DNA of 6,533 nt from an uncultured Lysobacterales bacterium (lineage in GTDB: Bacteria; Pseudomonadota; Gammaproteobacteria; Xanthomonadales; Xanthomonadaceae), in NCBI GenBank assembly GCA_946886865.1, contig CAMPJI010000113.1:1-6533 (forward strand), given 5' to 3'. The notes beneath the pieces were generated by a model. That model worked only from the letters and a program-made list of their open reading frames with translations, was not told the origin of the DNA and searched no databases. This document shows positions 1 to 6,533 of this stretch, piece by piece (positions within the stretch are counted from its first letter, which is position 1; the number at the start of each line of letters is the position of its first letter). A program made the translations under genes and the position numbers.

Positions 1-1005
1 CTGGCCTCGGTGGGCTGCGCACTGGCCCCCGACCTGACCACGCTGCTGGCGTTCCGCGCGCTGCAGGGACTGAGCGCGGGCGTGGGCCTGATCGTGGGCC
101 GCGCGGTGATCCGCGACGTCCTGCACGGCGACGATGCGCAGCGGCTGATGAGCCAGGTGTCGATGATCTTCGGCATCGCCCCGGCCATCGCGCCGATCAT
201 CGGCGGCTGGATCCTGGGCTGGAGCCGGTGGCCGGCGATCTTCTGGTTCCTGGTGATGTTCTCGGCAGCGCTGCTGGCGGCCACGTACTTCATGCTGCCG
301 GAGACGCACCCGCCGGTGTCGCGGCTGAAGGTGTCGCCGCGGCGGCTGCTGCGCGACTACGCGGCGATCTTCATCAACCCGCGCTTCCAGCGGCTGGCCG
401 CGGCGGGCGCGTTCAACTTCGCTGCGCTGTTCCTGTACATCGCTTCGGCGCCGGCGTTCGTGCTGGACCTGTTGCGTCGCGACGGGCAGCGGCTGGGCGA
501 AGGGGATTTCGCGTGGTTCTTCGTGCCCACCATCGGCGGCATGATGCTGGGCGCGTTCATGTCCGGGCGTGCGGCCGGGCGCATCAGCGGCGCGCGGCTG
601 GTGGGCATCGGGTTCGCGTGCTGTGGCGTGGCCGCGGTGGCGAACCTGGCCTACAACCTGCTGGTGCCCGTGCCGGAGGTGCCGTGGGCGGTGTTGCCGA
701 TGACGTTGAACGCCTTCGGCATCGCGCTGGTGTTCCCGATCCTGACGCTCGCCATCCTCGACATGTACCCGCGCCAGCGCGGCTCGGCATCGTCGCTGCA
801 GGCCTTCACCGGGCTGGTGCTGCATTCGCTGGTGGCGGGCGTGATCTCGCCGTGGCTGAGCCACGAAGCGATCCATCTCGCGATCGGCGCTTCGTTGTTC
901 ATGCTGCTGGGCTGGGGTTTCTGGCGCTGGGAGCTGGGCAAGGGCCGCGAGGTGCCGGAATGCCCCGACGAGCCGGCGGCGCTGGAGCCGACGGAGCGGT
1001 TGTAG
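1..1005 (+). CDS. Bcr/CflA-family MFS drug efflux transporter, 5'-truncated by window edge
   Basis: Inner-membrane proton-driven exporter of the major facilitator superfamily, Bcr/CflA subfamily (bicyclomycin, chloramphenicol and similar small molecules; the substrate here is unknown). The frame is open from base 1, so the true start lies upstream; the GTG at 10 is internal. The window holds 334 residues ending at TAG 1003-1005. The first visible residues match the third helix of E. coli Bcr, so roughly 85-90 N-terminal residues are missing. Visible signatures: FRALQGLSAGVG then GRAVIRDVL (residues 18-41, helix 4 and the following loop), a Pro/Gly-rich APAIAPIIGGW (60-70, helix 5), the LPET loop end (99-102) before the central cytoplasmic loop, and YPRQRGSASSLQAF (256-269) in the C-terminal half. 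About nine to ten hydrophobic helices remain. The hydrophilic tail (about 311-334) is variable. It converges on the Rieske oxygenase gene. Family call is strong; substrate is not inferable. Confidence 0.9.
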   Translation: MASVGCALAPDLTTLLAFRALQGLSAGVGLIVGRAVIRDVLHGDDAQRLMSQVSMIFGIAPAIAPIIGGWILGWSRWPAIFWFLVMFSAALLAATYFMLPETHPPVSRLKVSPRRLLRDYAAIFINPRFQRLAAAGAFNFAALFLYIASAPAFVLDLLRRDGQRLGEGDFAWFFVPTIGGMMLGAFMSGRAAGRISGARLVGIGFACCGVAAVANLAYNLLVPVPEVPWAVLPMTLNAFGIALVFPILTLAILDMYPRQRGSASSLQAFTGLVLHSLVAGVISPWLSHEAIHLAIGASLFMLLGWGFWRWELGKGREVPECPDEPAALEPTERL

Positions 1006-1035
1006 CGTCCAAATGGGCGGCGCGGTCGCGCGGTT

Positions 1036-1065
1036 CCTGTAGGAGCGGCTTCAGCCGCGATCGCG
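1036..1065 (+). repeat. GTAG-type REP element, copy A (GGCTTCAGCC core)
   Basis: REP-like unit headed by GTAG at 1039-1042, followed by a palindrome GCGGCT-TC-AGCCGC at 1045-1058. The first 27 bases are identical, inverted, to copy D at 1241-1267. GTAG-headed REPs of this form are known from Stenotrophomonas and relatives (SMAG repeats) and are associated with RAYT transposases elsewhere in the genome. No RAYT gene is in this window. Confidence 0.85.
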
Positions 1066-1077
1066 GTTCGGCCCGAC

Positions 1078-1104
1078 CCTGTAGGAGCGACGTAAGTCGC
1101 GACC
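1078..1104 (+). repeat. GTAG-type REP element, copy B (GCGAC-GTAA-GTCGC core)
   Basis: Second subtype of the same repeat: GTAG at 1081-1084, then a stem-loop GCGAC-GTAA-GTCGC at 1087-1100. It is identical over all 27 bases, in inverted orientation, to copy F at 2483-2509 on the other side of the oxygenase gene, and nearly identical as a direct repeat to copy E. It differs from copy A in the stem, where GACG...CGTC-type pairs replace GGCT...AGCC. Confidence 0.85.
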
Positions 1105-1186
1105 GTGAAGTTCCCGGACCTGTGGGCAATCGATGTCGGACCGATGCCGTGTCGCGAACGTATGGCTTGCCGTAATCGAAACGTGG

Positions 1187-1210
1187 GCCGCGACTTACGT
1201 CGCTGCTACA
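1187..1210 (-). repeat. GTAG-type REP element, copy C (inverted B subtype, diverged)
   Basis: Inverted copy of the B subtype, with the GTAG complement (CTAC) at 1206-1209. Read on the minus strand it differs from copy B at a few positions: GTAGCAGCG instead of GTAGGAGCG, TT instead of CC before TGTAG, and GGC instead of ACC at the far end. The stem-loop itself is intact. It pairs with B to form the inner arms of the nested array. Confidence 0.75.
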
Positions 1211-1240
1211 AAAGGGGTGGGGCGCATCGGCGGCGGGTCT

Positions 1241-1268
1241 GATCGCGGCTGAAGCCGCTCCTACAGGG
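1241..1268 (-). repeat. GTAG-type REP element, copy D (inverted A subtype)
   Basis: Inverted partner of copy A, identical over 27 bases (1241-1267), with the GTAG complement at 1261-1264 and the stem at 1245-1258. On the minus strand it is the first thing after the oxygenase stop codon. It may act as a 3' mRNA stabiliser or transcription boundary for that gene, as REP hairpins do in other bacteria; this role is inferred. Confidence 0.85.
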
Positions 1269-1276
1269 GCGGGGAA

Positions 1277-2377
1277 CTAGGCGGCGGGCGATGGCTCGTC
1301 GCTGCCGCGGTAGGCGGCGCGCAGCAGTTCGTGGAAGTGGTGGACGGCGTTCTCGCGCAGCGGGTTGAGCCGGCCGGGGGTGTAGGAGCCCGACGCCAGG
1401 CCGCGCTGCACGTCCTCGCAGATGGTCAGGTCCTCGACCTGCACTTCGTCGCTGAACTCGAGATCGGCATCGCGGCGGGCGCGCGCTTCGCCGGAGTCGT
1501 CCACGGTGTAATAGAAGTCGAACTCCACCCGGCAGCGGTCCACGCCGCGCGGGATCACCCGGTTGGTCTGCAGGCGGCCGGGCAGGATGTTGAGCATCGT
1601 GTTCGGCCACAGCCAGTAGTAGAGCGCGTCGCCGTCGCCATAGAGACCGTCGCCGCTCTCCAGCGGGCTGTACTGGTAGGAATACCAGCGCGCCGCCTCG
1701 GTGATGTAGCTGCGGTAGTCCAGCAGCCGGTTGAGGCCCGGGTGGATGTGGGGGACGTGGTAGCCCTCCAGGTAGTTGTCGACGTAGACCTTCCAGTTGC
1801 AGGCCACGTCGTAGCCGACGCGCTGGTGGTGGCCGTAGCGTTCCAGTCCGCGGCCCTCGCCCAGGCGTGCGTCGATGCCCTCGACGAACCCGTCGAAGTC
1901 GATGGCGGTGTCGACATCCGCGGCCGCGAACACCAGTCCCTGCCACCCCCGCACCGCCAGTTGCGGCAGGCGCACGTCGGACGGCTCGAAATCCGGCGTG
2001 TCGCCCATCTCCGGCGCCGAACGCAGCACGCCGTCCAGGGTGTAGGTCCAGCCGTGGTAGCGGCAGCGCAGGGACCTGGCGGCCAGCCCGTCGCAGCTGG
2101 CGATCGGGCCGGCGCGGTGTCGGCAGACGTTGTGCATGACGCGGATGACGCCATCGGCCCCGCGCACGGCAACCACTGGCAGGCCGGCAAAGTCGGCGAC
2201 GACGTGGTCGCCGGCGTCCTGCAGCTGGCACACATGCGCGATGAGCTGCCAGCCCCGATCGAAGAACTGCGTGCGCTCGAACGCGGCGATGGCCGGGTCG
2301 ACGTAATAGCGCGCGGGCAGGGCGGTGGCGTGCGACAGCGGCTGCGGGCGCAGATCGGTGGGGGCGATGGTGTCCAT
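1277..2377 (-). CDS. Rieske [2Fe-2S] non-haem iron oxygenase, alpha subunit (choline monooxygenase/GbcA/CntA-like)
   Basis: Predicted cytoplasmic terminal oxygenase of 366 residues that takes electrons through a Rieske cluster to a mononuclear iron, which activates O2 to hydroxylate or demethylate its substrate. The Rieske ligands are C85-x-H87 and C105-x2-H108. The catalytic domain has NYLEGYHVPHIH (201-212), giving iron ligands H207 and H212, and the third ligand D322 in CEDVQRGL (320-327). The residue three before the first His is Glu (E204) where naphthalene dioxygenase has Asp. Glu there, together with the CEDVQRGL-type motif, is typical of enzymes acting on quaternary amines (choline monooxygenase, glycine betaine GbcA, carnitine CntA), so a small methylated amine is a reasonable guess, not shown. 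No reductase or ferredoxin gene adjoins it. ATG at 2375-2377 is the first in-frame ATG; the upstream sequence has only a weak purine stretch. Length is normal for the family. Confidence 0.88.
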   Translation of the reverse strand: MDTIAPTDLRPQPLSHATALPARYYVDPAIAAFERTQFFDRGWQLIAHVCQLQDAGDHVVADFAGLPVVAVRGADGVIRVMHNVCRHRAGPIASCDGLAARSLRCRYHGWTYTLDGVLRSAPEMGDTPDFEPSDVRLPQLAVRGWQGLVFAAADVDTAIDFDGFVEGIDARLGEGRGLERYGHHQRVGYDVACNWKVYVDNYLEGYHVPHIHPGLNRLLDYRSYITEAARWYSYQYSPLESGDGLYGDGDALYYWLWPNTMLNILPGRLQTNRVIPRGVDRCRVEFDFYYTVDDSGEARARRDADLEFSDEVQVEDLTICEDVQRGLASGSYTPGRLNPLRENAVHHFHELLRAAYRGSDEPSPAA

Positions 2378-2434
2378 GGGGCGAGTATGCCGCCGGGTGG
2401 GTTGGCCCGGAAACCCATGTTGGGCGCAGGCCTT

Positions 2435-2460
2435 CTGTAGGAGCGACGTCAGTCGCGACC
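2435..2460 (+). repeat. GTAG-type REP element, copy E (GCGAC-GTCA-GTCGC core)
   Basis: B-subtype unit with GTAG at 2437-2440 and stem-loop at 2443-2456. The loop is GTCA instead of GTAA; this is the only difference from copy B over the 26 bases. It forms the left arm of a compact inverted pair with copy F. Confidence 0.85.
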
Positions 2461-2482
2461 TCGCATCTACGGGGAGCGGGCG

Positions 2483-2509
2483 GGTCGCGACTTACGTCGC
2501 TCCTACAGG
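2483..2509 (-). repeat. GTAG-type REP element, copy F (inverted, identical to copy B)
   Basis: Inverted B-subtype unit with the GTAG complement at 2503-2506. It is identical over 27 bases to copy B at 1078-1104, so the oxygenase gene lies between perfect inverted repeats about 1.4 kb apart. With copy E it makes a 75-base inverted pair with a 22-base spacer and GTAG ends facing outward, the usual layout of a REPIN. Confidence 0.85.
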
Positions 2510-2523
2510 TGTCCGGGGTGTTT

Positions 2524-2548
2524 GCGGTTGAAGCCGTCCCTGCAAGGG
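2524..2548 (-). repeat. Decayed GTAG-type REP element, copy G
   Basis: Read on the minus strand, this stretch resembles the A subtype (GGCTTCAACCGC against GGCTTCAGCCGC), but the GTAG head reads GCAG, the GAGCG after it is altered and the stem has a mismatch. It begins about ten bases past the stop of the signalling operon. It appears to be an old, mutated copy. Confidence 0.55.
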
Positions 2549-2558
2549 CGTGGCGCGG

Positions 2559-3230
2559 TCAGGCGTCGGAGGCGGGACGCGCGGGCAGCTGCAGGTCGAG
2601 TTCGATCACGTCGTCGCTGCGGGCACGGGCGGCGAGGTGGCCGCCGTGGGCGGAGGCGATGGCCTGCGCGATCATCAGCTGCAGGCCCAGTCCATCATCA
2701 CCGGGTTCGGGATGCGGGTCGTCCAGCAGCCGCTCGGCCATCTGCGCCGCGTCACCGCGGCAGGCCACGTCGCGCAGCAGTTGCACCCGGTCGCCTTCGA
2801 GGCGGCGCACGGTGGCACGCGGCGTGGCGGCATCGGCCTGCGACACCTGGAAGCCGAGCACCGCGCGCATCAACTGGCCCAACCGCACCACGTCGCCGTG
2901 CAGGACCAGGCCGTGGGCATCCGGCTCGAACGTGATCTCCGGCGGCATCTCGCGCAGGCGCGGGCCGATGTCCTCCAGCAGCAGGTCCAGGTCGACCTCC
3001 TCCTGCCGCACCAGCAGCCGGCCCTTGTCGGCCCGGACGAAATCGCTGATCTCGTCGATCATCCGGCCCAGGCGCCGGGTCTGGCGGTCGATCACGTCGA
3101 GCAGTTCGGTGCGGTCCTCGGCGCCGGTACGCTCGTCGCGCAGCAGGAAAACCGCCGTCTGCACCGGCGACAGGGGGCCGCGCAGGTCGTGCGCGAGGCG
3201 TTCCAGCCAGGTCTTGCGGGCCTGCGTCAT
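2559..3230 (-). CDS. Small HisKA protein with degenerate ATPase domain (pseudo-kinase or histidine phosphotransferase)
   Basis: A 223-residue soluble protein with no sensor or membrane segment. Residues about 5-68 form a HisKA dimerisation helix pair with an intact H-box (AHDLRGPLSPV, His14). Residues about 100-216 resemble a HATPase_c domain, but key parts are eroded. Aligned with the neighbouring kinase N-box ([16 protein letters not shown]), it reads RLGQLMRAVLGFQVSQ (116-131), so both conserved Asn positions are Ala123 and Phe127. No DxGxG G1 box is recognisable near 154-160 (DVACRGD). The G2-like GLGL (180-183) followed by AHGGHL remains. ATP binding is therefore doubtful. Such a DHp plus dead ATPase domain at about this length is the architecture of ChpT/Spo0B phosphotransferases, a possible role here. 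ATG 3228-3230 overlaps the upstream stop (ATGA), and a purine-rich site lies ten bases upstream. It is the last gene of the operon. It could instead be a weak kinase or a regulator of its neighbours. Confidence 0.8.
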   Translation of the reverse strand: MTQARKTWLERLAHDLRGPLSPVQTAVFLLRDERTGAEDRTELLDVIDRQTRRLGRMIDEISDFVRADKGRLLVRQEEVDLDLLLEDIGPRLREMPPEITFEPDAHGLVLHGDVVRLGQLMRAVLGFQVSQADAATPRATVRRLEGDRVQLLRDVACRGDAAQMAERLLDDPHPEPGDDGLGLQLMIAQAIASAHGGHLAARARSDDVIELDLQLPARPASDA

Positions 3231-4989
3231 GCGCCGGACACCTTCTTCTGGGGGGGCATGCCGCCTTCGCAGATGCGCTTGATGGCGTCGAACTGCGGCG
3301 GCTTCACCAGGTGGTCGTCAAAGCCGGCTTCCTGCGTGCGGCGGCGGTCCTCGGGCTGCCCCCAGCCGGTGACGGCCACGATCTCCAGCGCGTCGCCGCC
3401 TGCGCGCGCACGCAGGCTGCTGGCGATGTCGTAGCCGCTGCGGCCGGGCATGCCCACGTCCAGGAACAGCAGGTTGGGCGCGAAGCGGTCGACCTCGGTC
3501 TCCACCGCGAGCGGGTCGTAGATCTGCACCACGTCGTGGCCGAGCAGGCGGACCATCATCGCCAGGGTGTCGGCCGCATCACGGTTGTCGTCGACGATCA
3601 GCACGCGGCGAGCGGGGGCGTCGCCGGCCAGGCCGGTCGTTGCCGGGGCCGCGGGCGCACGCACCGCCTGCGGGGCATGCGCGGTCCCCGCGCGCAGGCG
3701 CGGCAGATGCACGTGGAAGGTGCTGCCCCGGCCCAGGCCCTCGCTCTGGACCTCGACGCGGCCGGCGTGCATCTGCGCCAGCTTCTGGACCAGTGTCAGG
3801 CCGACGCCGAGGCCGCCGCGCGAGCGCTCGACCGTGGTGTCCACCTGGCGGAAGACCTCGAACACCGCGTCGAGCTGCTCCGGTGCCAGGCCCACGCCGG
3901 TGTCGGACACGCTGACGCAGATTTCGTCGCCGGCGACGGTGGCGCACAGTTCGATCCGGCTGCCCGCGTCGGAATACTTCGCGGCGTTGTTAAGCAGGTT
4001 GGCGAACACCTGCGACAACCGCGCGTGGTCGGCGTGCAGCGCAATGGACTCCTCCGGCAGGCGGCTTTCGAAGCGGTGCTCGCCGGCCTCGATCAGCGGG
4101 CGGGCGATCTCGATGGCGGCGGCCAGTACGTCCTGCAGCGTGGTGTCGGTTTCGCGCAGGGTGAGCTTGCCCTGCGTGATGCGGGCGATGTCGAGCAGGT
4201 CGTCGATCAGGCGGATCAGCAGCGCGACCTGGCGCTCCATGGTGTCCTGCAGCGGGTCGGCGACGTCGCCCATCGACATGCGGCGCACCGACAGCGCGTT
4301 CTGCAGCGGCGCAAGCGGGTTGCGCAGCTCGTGGGCGAGGGTGGCCAGGAACTCATCCTTGCGCTGGTCGGCGTCGCGCAGCAGCTGTTCGGCACGCACG
4401 CGTTCGGCCACTTCGCGCTGCAGCTCATCGTTGCGGGCGGCCAGGGCGGTGTTGGCCTGCAGCAGGGATTGATTGAGCGCCTCCAGCTCCCGGGCCTTCT
4501 CGGCCTGGAGGGCCTGGTTGTCGGCCGCCAGCGAGTCGTTGAGCACCTGCAGCTCACGCCGCTTGCGGTGCAACTCGGCGAGCACCTCGACCTTGCTGCG
4601 CAGGATCTCGGGGATCACCGGCACCATCACGTAGTCGACCGCGCCCAGCTTGTAGCCCTGCAGGCGGTCCATGTCGGACACGTTGACCGCGGTGACGAAG
4701 ATGATCGGCGTCTTTTCGAAGCGCGGGTGCTGGTGGATCAGGCTGGCGGTCTCGAAGCCGTCCATGCCGGGCATGTTCACGTCCAGCAGGATGACGGCGA
4801 AATCCTCGTCCATCAGCCGCTTGAGCGCCTCCATGCCCGAGTCGGCCTCCACCAGGGTCTCGCCCAGCGGTTCCAGGATGGCGCGGTACGTCAGCAGCCG
4901 CCCGGGCTGGTCGTCGACCAGCAGGATCTTCACCGGCTCGCCGGCGATGGCCTGCGCCAGCCCCGTGCCAGGCGGCGTGTCGGCAGGAG

Positions 4990-5005
<16 letters not shown>
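3227..5005 (-). CDS. Hybrid sensor histidine kinase/response regulator (REC-HisKA-HATPase-REC)
   Basis: Soluble hybrid kinase of 592 residues from the GTG start at 5003-5005. Order: receiver 1 (about 23-140; acidic pair D31/D32, phospho-acceptor D75 in [13 protein letters not shown]), a Gln/Glu/Leu/Ala-rich coiled coil (about 143-215), HisKA (about 216-282; phospho-His225 in AHELRNPL), HATPase_c (about 320-437; N-box Asn340 in [11 protein letters not shown]1 DTGVGL at 368-373, G2 GGLGVGL at 397-403), an Ala/Pro linker, and receiver 2 (about 466-580; D472/D473, phospho-acceptor D516 in [13 protein letters not shown], Lys568 in VKPP). Receiver 1 ends in DYVMVPV, with Val128 where most receivers have the switch Lys. 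An in-frame ATG at 5078-5080 would add 25 Arg-rich residues overlapping the upstream gene by 91 bases. The GTG gives a 16-base overlap, follows a GGGGG stretch by ten bases and fits the domain boundary better. With no transmembrane part, it probably takes its signal from the upstream kinase through receiver 1. Confidence 0.92.
3241..3249 (-). promoter_or_regulatory. Ribosome binding site of the small HisKA gene
   Basis: Read on the minus strand this is AGAAGAAGG, ten bases before the ATG at 3228-3230 and inside the last codons of the upstream kinase. With the ATGA stop/start overlap it supports this start and coupled translation of the two proteins. Confidence 0.5.

Positions 5006-6533
<1,528 letters not shown>

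Larger units (their letters stand above)
1006..1276. other. Convergent intergenic region with nested inverted GTAG-REP array
   Basis: This 271-base gap separates two convergent stop codons (TAG at 1003-1005 on plus, TAG at 1277-1279 on minus). It holds four short palindromic repeats in mirror order: A (+), B (+), C (inverted B type) and D (inverted A type). The outer arms A and D are identical over 27 bases, so the region could extrude or be transcribed as a long stem around the spacer 1105-1186. In the spacer I see no gene and no recognisable motif. Hairpin D begins 17 bases past the oxygenase stop and repeat A begins 30 bases past the transporter stop. Neither is followed by a T-run, so they are not canonical intrinsic terminators, though they may slow RNA decay or end transcription in another way. 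Confidence 0.8.
2378..2558. other. Intergenic region between signalling operon and oxygenase gene, with REPIN-like pair
   Basis: Both flanking genes read leftwards, so this 181-base gap holds the 3' end of the signalling operon and must hold any separate promoter of the oxygenase gene. About half of it is GTAG repeats (copies E, F and a decayed G). The 57 bases between copy E and the oxygenase ATG (2378-2434) show no clear -35/-10 pair or operator. The stretch 2510-2523 between F and G shows nothing recognisable. Confidence 0.7.

Noticed and set aside
228..1175. A 315-codon plus-strand frame overlapping the transporter in another phase and running into the repeats
   Set aside because: The composition is Arg/Ala/Gly-rich, and its end (SGFSRDRG, SDVSRDRE) is just translated REP sequence, a known artefact in these genomes.
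1036..1268. Possible CRISPR array
   Set aside because: Units are palindromic, alternate in orientation, are unevenly spaced and belong to two subtypes; there are no regular spacers or cas genes.
1200..1268. Rho-independent terminator for the oxygenase gene
   Set aside because: Hairpin D follows the stop closely but has no T-run after it on the minus strand; the TTTT near 1210-1214 is more than 25 bases beyond the stem and not adjacent to it.
1331..2440. A 369-codon open frame on the plus strand opposite the Rieske gene
   Set aside because: Low-complexity Val/Ala/Gly/Arg composition and no recognisable motif; the minus strand frame has all Rieske and iron ligands.
2559..3230. Small HisKA gene as a pseudogene fragment broken off the middle kinase
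   Set aside because: It has an intact frame, its own ribosome binding site, an ATGA overlap and a complete domain span from H-box to the end of the ATPase fold, so it looks like a maintained gene with specific motif loss.

Overview
The window comes from a GC-rich gammaproteobacterium, most likely a member of the Xanthomonadaceae/Lysobacteraceae (Lysobacter, Luteimonas, Pseudoxanthomonas or Stenotrophomonas type). The main evidence is the set of dispersed GTAG-headed palindromic repeats (GTAGGAGCG...CGC), which resemble the REP/SMAG elements of that family. The strong G/C bias at third codon positions agrees. The genus is an inference.

Layout, left to right. (1) Bases 1-1005, plus strand: the 3' part of a Bcr/CflA-type MFS drug-efflux transporter; its first two helices and most of the third lie outside the window. 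(2) Bases 1006-1276: a gap between two convergent 3' ends, holding four GTAG repeats in a nested mirror order (A, B, inverted B, inverted A). (3) Bases 1277-2377, minus strand: a stand-alone Rieske non-haem iron oxygenase alpha subunit of the choline monooxygenase/GbcA/CntA-like group, with all iron ligands present and no reductase gene beside it. (4) Bases 2378-2558: a gap with a tight inverted pair of the same repeats (REPIN-like) and one decayed copy. (5) Bases 2559-6533, minus strand: a compact three-gene signalling operon. Its gene order is a large hybrid histidine kinase ending in three receiver domains (5' end outside the window), then a receiver-HisKA-HATPase-receiver hybrid kinase, then a small 223-residue HisKA protein with a degraded ATP-binding domain. 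The reading frames overlap by about 16 bp and 4 bp, which suggests translational coupling.

The signalling genes together encode five receiver domains, one complete kinase core and part of a second, but no DNA-binding output and no classical HPt domain in the window. The small third protein keeps its phospho-accepting histidine and has lost the N-box asparagines and a recognisable G1 box. It could therefore be a Spo0B/ChpT-like histidine phosphotransferase carrying phosphate between the receivers, instead of an active kinase. This is the most interesting hypothesis here, and it is an inference from motif reading. The remaining genes look like ordinary housekeeping or accessory genes.
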